Shown: piece by piece, positions 50,728 to 58,958 of the stretch
Layout of the letters: each line of letters begins with the position of its first letter
Position numbering within the stretch: position 1 is the stretch's first letter
DNA from: Nocardiopsis suaedae
Lineage (GTDB): Bacteria > Actinomycetota > Actinomycetes > Streptosporangiales > Streptosporangiaceae
Assembly: GCF_027706745.1 (NCBI RefSeq)
Contig: NZ_JAQFWP010000004.1
Coordinates: 92,220-156,219, forward strand
Length of the DNA: 64,000 nucleotides
Direction of reading: 5' to 3'
Position numbers and translations under genes: made by a program
The notes under the pieces: generated by a model
The model's database searches: none
Told to the model about the DNA's origin: nothing
What the model saw: the letters and a program-made list of their open reading frames with translations, nothing else

Positions 50728-51383
50728 GCGGCGCGCGGATCCTGCTGGCCCGGCACGGGCAGTCGCTGTGGCAGCTCACTCCCGGATGCGGCGGCGACAG
50801 CGCGCTGTCGTTCCTGGGCCACCGGCAGGCCCTGCTACTGGGGCGCTGGCTCGCCGCCGCTCCGAGGGTCGACGGCGTGCGCAGGCTGCACATCGCCGCC
50901 GTCCACACGAGTCCGCTCCAGCGCGCGCGGCAGACGGCCGCCTACCCTGCCGCGCTGCTGGCGCTCGCCCCGACCGTGCAGGAGGACCTGCGCGAGGCCG
51001 CGTTCCACGTGGCCGCGCACCTGCCGCCGGGGCCCAGACCGCCCCCGGTCGGGCTGCGCTCCGCCCCGATCGGGGGCGGCACGGCGGGCGAGGACGAGCG
51101 CCGCGCGGCCTACGACGGCTTCAAGGAGCAGGCCTGGTCCGCTCTCACCGGGCTGGCCGCGTCCGCAGAGCGCGCGCGGCGCTGCGAGGAGGGCGGGGCG
51201 GTGCTGGCGGTCAGCCACGCCGGACTGATCAAGACCCTGCTGCGCCTGGCCGCAGGGAGCGACGCGATCTGCTTCCGCATCTACAACACCGGGCTGTGCG
51301 CCCTTGAGTGGCGACGGGACCGCTGGCACCTGGTCCACCTGAACCTATGGGACCACCTGCCGCCGGACCTGCGCACCCGGTGA
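50724..51383 (+). CDS. Histidine phosphatase (phosphoglycerate mutase-like)
   Basis: 219 aa from GTG 50724, coupled by GTGA. Branch-1 histidine phosphatase: ILLARHGQSLWQ with the phospho-accepting His at ~11, VHTSPLQRARQTA, a distal Glu in EDLREAAF, and the second catalytic His in AVSHAGLIKTLL. No mutase-specific insert, so hydrolysis of a phosphomonoester is likely. In this operon it may act on the product of the CYTH/VTC-like protein or remove phosphate from a late intermediate. That link is inference. Confidence 0.85.
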   Translation: MSGARILLARHGQSLWQLTPGCGGDSALSFLGHRQALLLGRWLAAAPRVDGVRRLHIAAVHTSPLQRARQTAAYPAALLALAPTVQEDLREAAFHVAAHLPPGPRPPPVGLRSAPIGGGTAGEDERRAAYDGFKEQAWSALTGLAASAERARRCEEGGAVLAVSHAGLIKTLLRLAAGSDAICFRIYNTGLCALEWRRDRWHLVHLNLWDHLPPDLRTR

Positions 51384-51450
51384 GGTGCGGGAGGGCCGAA
51401 GAGATCGGCACAGGGTCCGCGAGGACCGAACACGGAGAGGACGAGTGATC

Positions 51451-51630
51451 ATGCTGCACGAGATGAACGACCTGGTCACGGTCGCGGAGCGGGCGATCGG
51501 CGAGAGCAAGGCCCAGCTCGACTCCGAACAGTCGCGCGCGCTGGCGGCCCAGGTGACCGCCGAGATCGTCGCCGAGGTCTCGGCCGAGCAGTCCGCCAAG
51601 GCCATCGAGCAAGGGTTGCTGCGGCGGTGA
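51451..51630 (+). CDS. Small helical protein, 59 aa, unknown
   Basis: The ATG at 51451 lies 10 bases past GGAGAGG; a GTG at 51445 is also possible (61 aa). The protein is predicted almost entirely helical and amphipathic: MNDLVTVAERAIGESKAQLD, SEQSRALAAQVTAEIVAEVS, AEQSAKAIEQGLLRR. No Cys, no membrane segment, no carrier-protein Ser motif. It overlaps the ligase gene by GTGA, so both are made together. Possible roles: an assembly or chaperone peptide, or a peptide substrate for the ligase; neither can be shown from sequence. Confidence 0.6.
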   Translation: MLHEMNDLVTVAERAIGESKAQLDSEQSRALAAQVTAEIVAEVSAEQSAKAIEQGLLRR

Positions 51631-53156
51631 GCACACCGCAGCGGGGCGGGGGCCGGTCCGGCCTCCGCCCTCCCCCTCACCTCGCCCCTCCCGTGGACGA
51701 CCCCGCGCTCATGCCCCTCCAGGTGCGCGACCGCCTGGCGCGGATGGGCCGTGTCGACCCCGGCGGCCTGGCCCGCCTGTTCTCCCTCTCCTCACTGGAG
51801 GGCGAACTCCCCGCGCGCCTCCTCGACGCCCTGCAGGCGGCCCTCGCCCACCGGACCGTCGCGCATGCCCGCGCCAACGTGCCCTGGTACCGGGACCACC
51901 CCGAATACGCCCGGTGGGCGCTGCCCGAGGGCGCGCTGGGACCGGCCATCGAGCTGATGTCCGGGCTCCCCGTCCTGGACCGGGCGGTGGTGGCCGCCAC
52001 ACCCGCGCGCTTCGTCGCCGAGGACGTCACCCTGGGCGCGCTCGGGCACACCTCCGGCAGCACGGGCACCCCGCTCCAGGTGCGCCGGTCGGTGGAGGAG
52101 GCCGAGTTCACCTCCGCCTATTTCGCGAGCCTGTCGGAGCCCTTGGCGCGCGGCCACCGGCGCCCCATCTCGCTGAACCTTCCGAACGCCTACCACGGCA
52201 CGCCGCTGCGGCTCCCGGCGCCGGGGCTGTCCCTGTCCTCGGGCGTCACCGACGACCTCCTGCTGGCCGAGACCGCCCGCGCCCTCACCGCCCGCTACGA
52301 CCTGCCCGGCTACGGCACGCACGTGGAGTATCTGAGCGGCCTGGTCAACCACGTGCTGCTGCTGACCGGCCACCTGATGGAGCAGGGCACCGATCCGCGC
52401 TCGCTGGGGCTGCGCGGGGTGTCGGTCGCCGGAGGGGCGGCGGCGCCGCACTGGCGGCACTTCCTGCACAGGGCCTGGGGGTGCCGGGTGACCGACCGCT
52501 TCAGCCTGACCGAGGTCCTCGGCGGCGCCTCGCGCTGCCCCGGGTGCGACCTGTTCCACCTGGACCCGCACGTGTACGGCGAGGTGCTGGAACCGGGGTC
52601 GGACGCGCCGGTGACCGAGGGCCCCGGGCGGCTGGTGCTGACCGCCTTCCACCCGTTCGTGCAGATGCAGCCGATGATCCGGTACGACGCCGGGGACCTG
52701 GTGATGCGGAGCAAGAACGGGTGCGGGCCCACGCCGGCCTTCGAGTTCCTGGGCAAGCACGGGCGCGCGGTCACCTTGGAGCACCAGGGCCGTCGGCGCT
52801 GGCTGCTGTTCCCGGCGGAGCTCAACGCGGTGCTGGCCGAACTGCCCGACGTGCGCGCCGTGGAGTGGGCGTCCCATGTCCGCAGCGTGCGCGACCGGAC
52901 GCTGGGCGGGCTGCCGTATGCACGCGCCCGGCTCGACGCGTCGTGTCGGCCCCCGGAACTGCGTGTGGAGGTCGAGCTGCGCTACGGACCGCACTTCCAC
53001 CCCGAACGGGCCGAGGAGGTGGGGTCGCGGGTCGCGGCCCGGCTCCGGGGCTCTGCCGGGACCGCACTGGCCGAGCTGGAGGCCGAGGGCGCGGTGCGGC
53101 TGCGGGTCGTCTGCGTGCCGCCGGGGTCGCTGCCCGAGCCCGCCCTGAAGCTCTGA
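51627..53156 (+). CDS. CapK/PaaK-like adenylate-forming enzyme
   Basis: 509 aa from GTG 51627 (GTGA overlap). ANL-superfamily core of the phenylacetate-CoA ligase/CapK branch: LGHTSGSTGTPLQVRRS as the ATP P-loop, GYGTHVEYLSGL, GVSVAGGAAAPHWRHF, RFSLTEVLGGASRC, and MIRYDAGDLVMR near the C-domain hinge. A CPGCDLFH pair may bind zinc, as in some PaaK-like enzymes. The C-terminal ~100 residues resemble the mobile subdomain but lack an obvious final Lys. It should activate a carboxylic acid as acyl-AMP for transfer to a thiol, amine or CoA. Last gene of the operon. Confidence 0.72.
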   Translation: MSTPQRGGGRSGLRPPPHLAPPVDDPALMPLQVRDRLARMGRVDPGGLARLFSLSSLEGELPARLLDALQAALAHRTVAHARANVPWYRDHPEYARWALPEGALGPAIELMSGLPVLDRAVVAATPARFVAEDVTLGALGHTSGSTGTPLQVRRSVEEAEFTSAYFASLSEPLARGHRRPISLNLPNAYHGTPLRLPAPGLSLSSGVTDDLLLAETARALTARYDLPGYGTHVEYLSGLVNHVLLLTGHLMEQGTDPRSLGLRGVSVAGGAAAPHWRHFLHRAWGCRVTDRFSLTEVLGGASRCPGCDLFHLDPHVYGEVLEPGSDAPVTEGPGRLVLTAFHPFVQMQPMIRYDAGDLVMRSKNGCGPTPAFEFLGKHGRAVTLEHQGRRRWLLFPAELNAVLAELPDVRAVEWASHVRSVRDRTLGGLPYARARLDASCRPPELRVEVELRYGPHFHPERAEEVGSRVAARLRGSAGTALAELEAEGAVRLRVVCVPPGSLPEPALKL

Positions 53157-53197
53157 ACGCCCGCCGCCCGGCTCCCCTCTTCAGGCGCTCTGATGTA

Positions 53198-53215
53198 TAT
53201 TCAATTTTCTGAATA
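53198..53215. promoter_or_regulatory. Inverted repeat before fadH, candidate PadR operator
   Basis: TATTCA (53198-53203), ATTTTC, TGAATA (53210-53215), in a distinct AT-rich patch, flanked by ATGT (53193-53196) and ACAT (53219-53222). Placed 50 bp before the fadH start; the PadR gene downstream is the likely binder. Confidence 0.55.
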
Positions 53216-53264
53216 GCAACATTGCGACTGAGCTCCGCGCGGGAGCCGACCCAGGAGGCGGCCC

Positions 53265-55286
53265 ATGACCGACTACCCCCACCTCTTCTCCCCCGTCCGG
53301 CTGGGCCCCCTGGACCTGCCCAACCGGATGGTCATGGGCTCCATGCACGTGGGGCTGGAGGAGGCCCCCGGCGGCTTCGAGCGGATGGCCGCCTTCTACG
53401 CCGAGCGCGCCCGCGGCGGCGTCGGCCTGATCATCACCGGCGGCATCGCCCCCAACGCCGAGGCCCGCCCCTATGAGGGCGGCGCCACCATGACCACCGA
53501 CGAGGATGCCGAGCGGCACCGCACCGTCACCGACGCCGTGCACGCCGAGGGCGGCCGGATCGCCATGCAGATCCTCCACTTCGGCCGGTACGCCTACCAC
53601 CCCGAGCTGGTCGCTCCCAGCGCCCTCAAGGCCCCCATCAGCCCCTACACGCCGCGCGCGCTCACCGACGAGGAGGTCGAGCGCACCGTCGACGACTTCG
53701 CCCGCGCCGCCGAGCTCGCCCAGCGCGCGGGGTACGACGGCGTGGAGATCATGGGCTCGGAGGGCTACCTCATCAACGAGTTCACCTGCGCCGCGACGAA
53801 CCGGCGGGAGGACCGGTGGGGCGGTTCGTTCGAGAACCGCACGCGCTTCCCCCTGGAGATCGTGCGGCGGGTGCGGGACCGGGTCGGCGACGGCTTCGCG
53901 ATCATCTACCGGCTGTCCATGCTCGACCTGGTCCCCGGCGGCTCCACCCTGCCCGAGGTCACCGCGCTGGCCAAGGAGGTCGAGGCCGCCGGGGCCGACA
54001 TGGTCAACACCGGCATCGGCTGGCACGAGGCGCGCATCCCCACCATCGCCGCCTCGGTCCCGCGCGGCGCCTTCTCCTGGGTCACCAAGGAGCTGATGGG
54101 GACCGTCGGGGTGCCGCTGGCCACCGCCAACCGGATCAACACCCCCGAGACCGCCGAGCGCATCCTCGCCGACGGCGAGGCCGACATGGTGTCCCTGGCC
54201 CGGCCGCTGCTGGCCGACCCGCACTTCCTCGCCAAGGCCGAGCAGGGCCGCCCGGAGGCCATCAACACCTGCATCGGCTGCAACCAGGCCTGCCTGGACC
54301 ACACCTTCAGCCTGAAGATCACCTCGTGCCTGGTGAACCCCCGGGCCTGCCACGAGACCGAGCTGGTGCTCGCCCCGACCGCGGCCCCCAAGCGCGTCGC
54401 GGTGGTCGGCGCCGGGCCGGCCGGGCTGGCCTTCGCCACCTCGGCCGCCGAGCGCGGGCACCGGGTGGTGCTGTTCGAGGCCTCCGACCGCATCGGCGGC
54501 CAGCTCGACGTCGCCCGCCGGGTGCCCGGCAAGGAGGAGTTCGACGAGACCCTCCGGTACTTCCGGGTGCGGCTGGAGGAGCTGGGCGTGGAGGTGCGGC
54601 TCGGCGCCGCAGCCACCGCGGACGGGCTCGCCGCCGAGGGGTTCGACGCGGTCGCCGTGGCGACCGGCGTGCTGCCCCGCGTGCCGGAGCTGCCCGGCAC
54701 GGACCACCCCAGCGTGGTCGGGTATCTGGACGTGCTCCGCGGCACCGCCGAGGTCGGTGAGAAGGTCGCGATCATGGGCGCCGGGGGCATCGGGTTCGAC
54801 GTCGCCGAGTACCTCACCGACGAGGGCGACGGGGCCGCCCTGGACCCGCAGGCCTTCTTCGGCCGGTGGGGCGTGGACACCGGCTACTCCGGCCGCGGGG
54901 CGCTCGGCGAGCCCCACCGCGCCGCACCGCCGCGCAAGGTGCACCTGCTGCAGCGCAAGACCACCAAGGTCGGCAAGGGCCTGGGCACCACCACCGGGTG
55001 GATCCACCGCACCGAGCTGCGCGCCCGCGGCGTGGAGATGGTGCCGGGCGTGGCCTACCGGCGCATCGACGACGAGGGCCTGCACATCACCGTGGAGGGG
55101 CGCGACGAGGTGCTGGACGTGGACACCGTGGTGCTGTGCACCGGGCAGGAGCCGAACCGGGGCCTGTACGAGGAGCTGCGCGCGGCCGGGAGGGAGCCGC
55201 TGCTGCTCGGCGGCGCCGACGTGGCCGCCGAGCTGGACGCCAAGCGCGCCATCGACCAGGGAACGCGCCTGGCGGCCGCGCTGTGA
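53265..55286 (+). CDS. fadH: NADPH-dependent 2,4-dienoyl-CoA reductase (FadH-like, old yellow enzyme family)
   Basis: 673 aa, full family length; AGGAGG lies just before the ATG. The N-terminal FMN TIM barrel (~1-330) has LFSPVRLGPLDLPNRMVMGS, GSEGYLINEF and MVSLARPLLADPHF. The iron-sulfur ligands C336-x2-C339-x3-C343-x11-C355 are all present. The C-terminal half (~370-673) has two dinucleotide folds: VAVVGAGPAGLAFA and VAIMGAGGIGFDVA. It removes double bonds of unsaturated fatty acyl-CoAs for beta-oxidation or related enoates. Followed after 42 bp by a PadR gene. Confidence 0.9.
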   Translation: MTDYPHLFSPVRLGPLDLPNRMVMGSMHVGLEEAPGGFERMAAFYAERARGGVGLIITGGIAPNAEARPYEGGATMTTDEDAERHRTVTDAVHAEGGRIAMQILHFGRYAYHPELVAPSALKAPISPYTPRALTDEEVERTVDDFARAAELAQRAGYDGVEIMGSEGYLINEFTCAATNRREDRWGGSFENRTRFPLEIVRRVRDRVGDGFAIIYRLSMLDLVPGGSTLPEVTALAKEVEAAGADMVNTGIGWHEARIPTIAASVPRGAFSWVTKELMGTVGVPLATANRINTPETAERILADGEADMVSLARPLLADPHFLAKAEQGRPEAINTCIGCNQACLDHTFSLKITSCLVNPRACHETELVLAPTAAPKRVAVVGAGPAGLAFATSAAERGHRVVLFEASDRIGGQLDVARRVPGKEEFDETLRYFRVRLEELGVEVRLGAAATADGLAAEGFDAVAVATGVLPRVPELPGTDHPSVVGYLDVLRGTAEVGEKVAIMGAGGIGFDVAEYLTDEGDGAALDPQAFFGRWGVDTGYSGRGALGEPHRAAPPRKVHLLQRKTTKVGKGLGTTTGWIHRTELRARGVEMVPGVAYRRIDDEGLHITVEGRDEVLDVDTVVLCTGQEPNRGLYEELRAAGREPLLLGGADVAAELDAKRAIDQGTRLAAAL

Positions 55287-55328
55287 GCGCCCCGGATCGG
55301 CCCCTCGCCCCGCTGGTAGGTTGACCGA

Positions 55329-55898
55329 ATGGCTCTGCGAAACGCGGTGATGGCGGCGCTCCTCGAAGGCGAGGCCTCCGGCTACGACCTGGCCAAGCGC
55401 TTCGACACCGCGACCGCCGACTTCTGGACCTCCACCCCCCAGCAGCTGTACCGGGAACTGGAGCGCATGGAGGGCGAAGGGCTGATCCGGGCGCGCGTGG
55501 TCGAACAGGAGCGGCGCCCCAACAAGCGCGTGTTCTCCCTGACCGAGGAGGGCCGGAGCGCGCTGCACGCGTTCACCCGCCGCCCTGCCAAGCCGACGGC
55601 GATCCGCGACGAGATGCTGGTGAAGCTGCAGGCGGTGGACGCCGGGGACGCCGAGGCGGTGCGCACCACGATCATGGAGCGGATGGAGCGCGCGCGGGCC
55701 AAGCTGGCGCGCTACGAGCGCATACGCGATCGGCTGCTGGAGGGCCGCTCCGAGGAGGAGTACCTCCGGGAGACCGACCATGTGGGCCCGTACCTGACGC
55801 TGATGCGCGGGCGGTACTTCGAGGAGGAGAACCTGCGCTGGGGCGGGGAGGTCCTGGCGATCCTCGACGCGCGCGCGGCCCGGCGCACCTCGCGTTGA
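55329..55898 (+). CDS. PadR-family transcriptional regulator
   Basis: 189 aa. N-terminal winged helix: ALRNAVMAALLEGEASGYDL, STPQQLYRELERMEGEGLIR and VFSLTEEGRSAL. The C-terminal ~90 residues are the Vir_act_alpha_C helical dimerisation part. Follows fadH in the same direction; the AT-rich dyad upstream of fadH is the obvious target, giving feedback control of both genes. Its TGA stop is embedded in the hairpin repeat at 55892. Confidence 0.88.
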   Translation: MALRNAVMAALLEGEASGYDLAKRFDTATADFWTSTPQQLYRELERMEGEGLIRARVVEQERRPNKRVFSLTEEGRSALHAFTRRPAKPTAIRDEMLVKLQAVDAGDAEAVRTTIMERMERARAKLARYERIRDRLLEGRSEEEYLRETDHVGPYLTLMRGRYFEEENLRWGGEVLAILDARAARRTSR

Positions 55899-55956
55899 TC
55901 TCGGGAGAAAGGACGCCAAAACCGCGGTTTTAGGGGCGCTTTTCCCGAGATCAACG
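55892..55956. repeat. GTTGATCTCG hairpin element, copy 3
   Basis: CGTTGATCTCGGGA (55893-55906) pairs perfectly with the sequence ending at 55956; beyond 14 bp the stem continues with bulges. The loop contains its own perfect palindrome AAAACCGCGGTTTT (55918-55931), matching the CCAAAACCGC loop of copy 2. It lies between the convergent padR and aldo/keto reductase genes and includes the padR stop. Confidence 0.8.
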
Positions 55957-55970
55957 ACAAGGGGGCGGGC

Positions 55971-56798
55971 TCAGCCCAGGAAGTTCATCTGGTCGGGGTC
56001 CGGGCCCAGGCGGGCGCCGGTGTCCAGACCGTCGACGCGCCGCACCTCGTCCTCGGAGAGCTCGAAGTCGAAGACGTCGATGTTCTCCTTGATCCGGGCC
56101 GGCGTCACCGACTTGGGGATGACGACGTTGCCCGACTGCAGGTGCCACCGCAGCACCACCTGCGCCGGGGACTTGCCGTGCGCCGCGCCGATCTCGGCGA
56201 GGACGGGCTCCTGGAGCAGGTCCTTGCCCTGCCCCAGGGGGCTCCAGGCCTCGGTCCTGATCCCGTGCTCGGCGTCCAGCCCGCGCATCCGCTTCTGGGC
56301 CAGGCGCGGGTGCAGCTCGATCTGGTTGACCGCGGGGACGACGTCGGCCTCGGACAGCAGGCGGCCCAGGGTCTTCTCACTGAAGTTGGAGACGCCGATG
56401 GCCTTGGCCCGCCCCTCGGCGTGCAGCCGCTCCATCGCCTTCCAGGACTCGACGTACTTGTCCTGCTCGGGTACCGGCCAGTGGATCAGGTACAGGTCCA
56501 CGTACTCCAGGCCCAGCCGATCCAGGCTGGCGTCGAACGCGCGCAGCGCCTCGTCGAAGCCCTGGTCGGAGTTCCACAGCTTGGTGGTGACGAACAGCTC
56601 CGAGCGCGCGATGCCCGACTCGCGCAGCGCGCGGCCGGTGCCGGTCTCGTTCTCGTACACGCGCGCGGTGTCGATGCTCCGGTAGCCCGCGTCCAGGGCC
56701 GCGGCCACGGCGGTGGTCGCGTCCTCGTCGGGCACCTGCCAGACGCCGAATCCGAGCTGCGGCATGGCCGCACCGGTGTTGAGCGTCACGTCGATCAT
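55971..56798 (-). CDS. Aldo/keto reductase (DkgA-like)
   Basis: 275 aa, TIM-barrel NADPH reductase of the 2,5-diketo-gluconate reductase type. Catalytic tetrad visible: D43 and Y48 in SIDTARVYENE, K73 in VTTKLW, H106 in YLIHWPVP. C-terminal VIPKSVTPARIKENI binds the cofactor phosphate. Reduces aldehydes and small ketones. Same strand and about 100 bp after the CurA-type reductase (start 57916 to stop 56903), so a stress or carbonyl-detoxifying set together with the DJ-1 family gene is plausible. Confidence 0.9.
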   Translation of the reverse strand: MIDVTLNTGAAMPQLGFGVWQVPDEDATTAVAAALDAGYRSIDTARVYENETGTGRALRESGIARSELFVTTKLWNSDQGFDEALRAFDASLDRLGLEYVDLYLIHWPVPEQDKYVESWKAMERLHAEGRAKAIGVSNFSEKTLGRLLSEADVVPAVNQIELHPRLAQKRMRGLDAEHGIRTEAWSPLGQGKDLLQEPVLAEIGAAHGKSPAQVVLRWHLQSGNVVIPKSVTPARIKENIDVFDFELSEDEVRRVDGLDTGARLGPDPDQMNFLG

Positions 56799-56902
56799 TC
56801 GCTGACCTGCTCTCTGACTGGTCTCGCGGTTTGCTTGCCTCTTCCGGTCCGCTCCGGACGGTTCCGGGACAGCGCTTCCCTGCGGCGGGAGGACCGTTCC
56901 GG

Positions 56903-57916
56903 TCAGTCCGAGGCGAGACGGATGAGCATCTTGCCGGTATTGGCGCCCTTGAGCATCCCGATGAAGGCGTCCACGGCGTTGTCGATGCCCTCGACCACCG
57001 TCTCCTCATAGGGAAGGGTGCCTTCGGACAACCAGCGCGCGGCCAGCCCCGCGTATTCCCGGCCCAGGTTCATGTGGTCGGTCACGATGAACCCGCGCAG
57101 GGTGAGGCGCTTGCCGATGGCCAGCACCAGGTTGTCCGGGCCCGGGACCGGCTCGGTGGCGTTGTACTGGGAGATCGCCCCGCACATCGCGACCCGGCCG
57201 CCGACGCGCAGCTGCGCCAGGGCGGCGCGCAGGTGGTCCCCGCCGACGTTGTCGAAGTAGACGTCGATGCCCTTGGGCGCGGCCTCCTTCAGGTCCTCTT
57301 CGAGGCGGCCCGCCTTGTAGTCCACGGCGGCGTCGTAGCCGAACTCCTCGGTCAGGCGCCGCGCCTTCTCCGGGCCCCCGGCCGAGCCGATGACGCGGGA
57401 GGCACCGTGGTGCTTGGCGATGCGGGCGGCGACCGAGCCGACCGCCCCGGCGGCGCCGGACACGAACACCACGTCGCCCTCGCGCACCGGGGCGACCTCG
57501 GTCAGTCCCGCATAGGCGGTCAGCCCGGTCATGCCGAGCGCACCGAGGTAGGCCTGGGCGGGCGCCAGGGAGGTGTCGACCGCGTCGGCCCCGGCGGCGT
57601 CCAGCACCGCGTACTCCCGCCAGCCGAGGCCGTGGCGGACCACGGTGCCCTCGGGGACCTCGGGCGCGTTCGAAACCACGACCGTGCCGACGGCGGCGCC
57701 GTCCATGGGCGCGTCGAGCGCGAACGGCGGAACGTAGCTCTTCACGTCGTTCATGCGGCCGCGCATGTACGGATCGACGCTGAACCAGTCGTTGCGGACG
57801 AGGACCTGGCCGGGGCCCGGGTCGGGCACCTCGGTCTCCACCAGGGAGAAGTCGGCCGGGGCGGGCTCCCCGACGGGACGCTTCACGAGGCGGACTTCGC
57901 GGCCTTCGGTCGGCAT
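56903..57916 (-). CDS. NADP-dependent oxidoreductase, CurA/LTB4DH-type MDR family
   Basis: 337 aa; paralogue of the gene at 37777. Seen: WFSVDPYMRGRMNDVKSYVP, FVSGAAGAVGSVAARIAKHH, FGYDAAVDYKAG, VYFDNVGGDHLRAAL. Zinc ligands absent, as expected. Probably reduces alpha,beta-unsaturated carbonyls with NADPH. It lies between a DJ-1/PfpI gene and an aldo/keto reductase on the same strand, consistent with a reactive-carbonyl defence group. Confidence 0.92.
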   Translation of the reverse strand: MPTEGREVRLVKRPVGEPAPADFSLVETEVPDPGPGQVLVRNDWFSVDPYMRGRMNDVKSYVPPFALDAPMDGAAVGTVVVSNAPEVPEGTVVRHGLGWREYAVLDAAGADAVDTSLAPAQAYLGALGMTGLTAYAGLTEVAPVREGDVVFVSGAAGAVGSVAARIAKHHGASRVIGSAGGPEKARRLTEEFGYDAAVDYKAGRLEEDLKEAAPKGIDVYFDNVGGDHLRAALAQLRVGGRVAMCGAISQYNATEPVPGPDNLVLAIGKRLTLRGFIVTDHMNLGREYAGLAARWLSEGTLPYEETVVEGIDNAVDAFIGMLKGANTGKMLIRLASD

Positions 57917-57945
57917 GGGGCTCCTTCTTCTTCAGGGACGGGATC

Positions 57946-58000
57946 GGTCGGTGGGGGGCGGTCGGTGGGAGCGGTCGGCGGGGGGCGGTCGGCGGGGGGG
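57946..58000. repeat. Four-unit G-rich tandem repeat
   Basis: Units of 13-14 bp with the form GGTCGG(T/C)GGGGGGC (57946, 57960, 57973, 57987). Lies between the stop of the DJ-1 gene and the start of the reductase on the minus strand. The G-runs could form a quadruplex on the plus strand. Confidence 0.75.
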
Positions 58001-58006
58001 CGGCCC

Positions 58007-58702
58007 TCAGCCGAGCCGGGACAGCACCTCGCGGGCGAGGGGCTCGGAGGAGGCGGGGTTCTGGCCGGTCACCAGGTTCCGGTCGGCCACCACGTTGGGC
58101 CGCCACGGCTCGCCCTCGACGAACTCCGCGCCCAGGGCGGTCAGCCGGTCCTGGAGCAACCAGCGGGCCTTGTCGGCGAGCCCGGCCTGGCCCTCCTCGG
58201 TGTTGGTGAAGCCGGTGAGCCGGTACCCGGCGAACGGGGAGCCGCCGTCGGCGCCCTCGGTGGCCAGCAGCGCGGCCGGGGCATGGCAGACGACCGCCAG
58301 CGGGCGGCCCGAGGCCAGCGCGTCGGTCAGGACGCGGGCGGAGTCGGCGCTTTCCGCCAGGTCCTCCATCGGTCCGTGGCCGCCGGGGTAGAACACGGCG
58401 TCGTAGTCGGCGGCGGAGACGTCCTCCAGCGCGACCGGCGCGTGCAGCTCGGAAGCGGCCTCCAGCGCCGACGCGGCCGCGTCGGCGCCCTCCTGGCCGC
58501 CGTTGGCCTCCGGGGCGAGGCTGCCCTTGTCGACCGGCGGCACGACGCCGCCGGGCGTGGCCACCGTGACCGCGTGCCCGGCGGCGGTGAACGCCTTGTA
58601 GGGCGCCAGGAACTCCTCGGCCCAGAAGCCGGTCGGGTGCAGGGTGCCGTCGGCCAGCGTCCAGTGGTCGGACCCGGTCATGACGAAGAGAATGCGGGCC
58701 AT
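58007..58702 (-). CDS. DJ-1/PfpI-family protein (class I glutamine amidotransferase-like, Hsp31 type)
   Basis: 231 aa from the ATG at 58702 with GAGGGGGAC upstream. Seen: the opening RILFVMTGSD, FYPGGHGPMEDL, and the nucleophile elbow AVVCHAPAALL with Cys ~139 next to His, then TGFTNTEE and LVTGQNPAS. This is the Hsp31/HchA-like branch, reported to act as glyoxalase III or protein deglycase and chaperone. Neighbouring reductases make aldehyde detoxification likely. Divergent from an IclR regulator. Confidence 0.88.
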   Translation of the reverse strand: MARILFVMTGSDHWTLADGTLHPTGFWAEEFLAPYKAFTAAGHAVTVATPGGVVPPVDKGSLAPEANGGQEGADAAASALEAASELHAPVALEDVSAADYDAVFYPGGHGPMEDLAESADSARVLTDALASGRPLAVVCHAPAALLATEGADGGSPFAGYRLTGFTNTEEGQAGLADKARWLLQDRLTALGAEFVEGEPWRPNVVADRNLVTGQNPASSEPLAREVLSRLG

Positions 58703-58958
58703 CGGTGTCGTCCCCCTCAGTGCGCACGGCGCCGCCACGCCGTCATGGCGGCGGCGCCTACGACCGTAGTCCTGCGGCGTCATGGCGGACCAATAGGAAA
58801 ACCACTGGCAGGTATCGGCTTTCCAATGGGTTCCGGGACGCTGCGGACGGCGCGGCGAAGGGTGTGTCGGGGCCCACTCCCCCGCCCTTCATACGCTGGG
58901 GAGGCGGGCCGGCACAAGGACCCGCGGCAGACCGGCGGGCGACGGCGGGGAGGGGACC

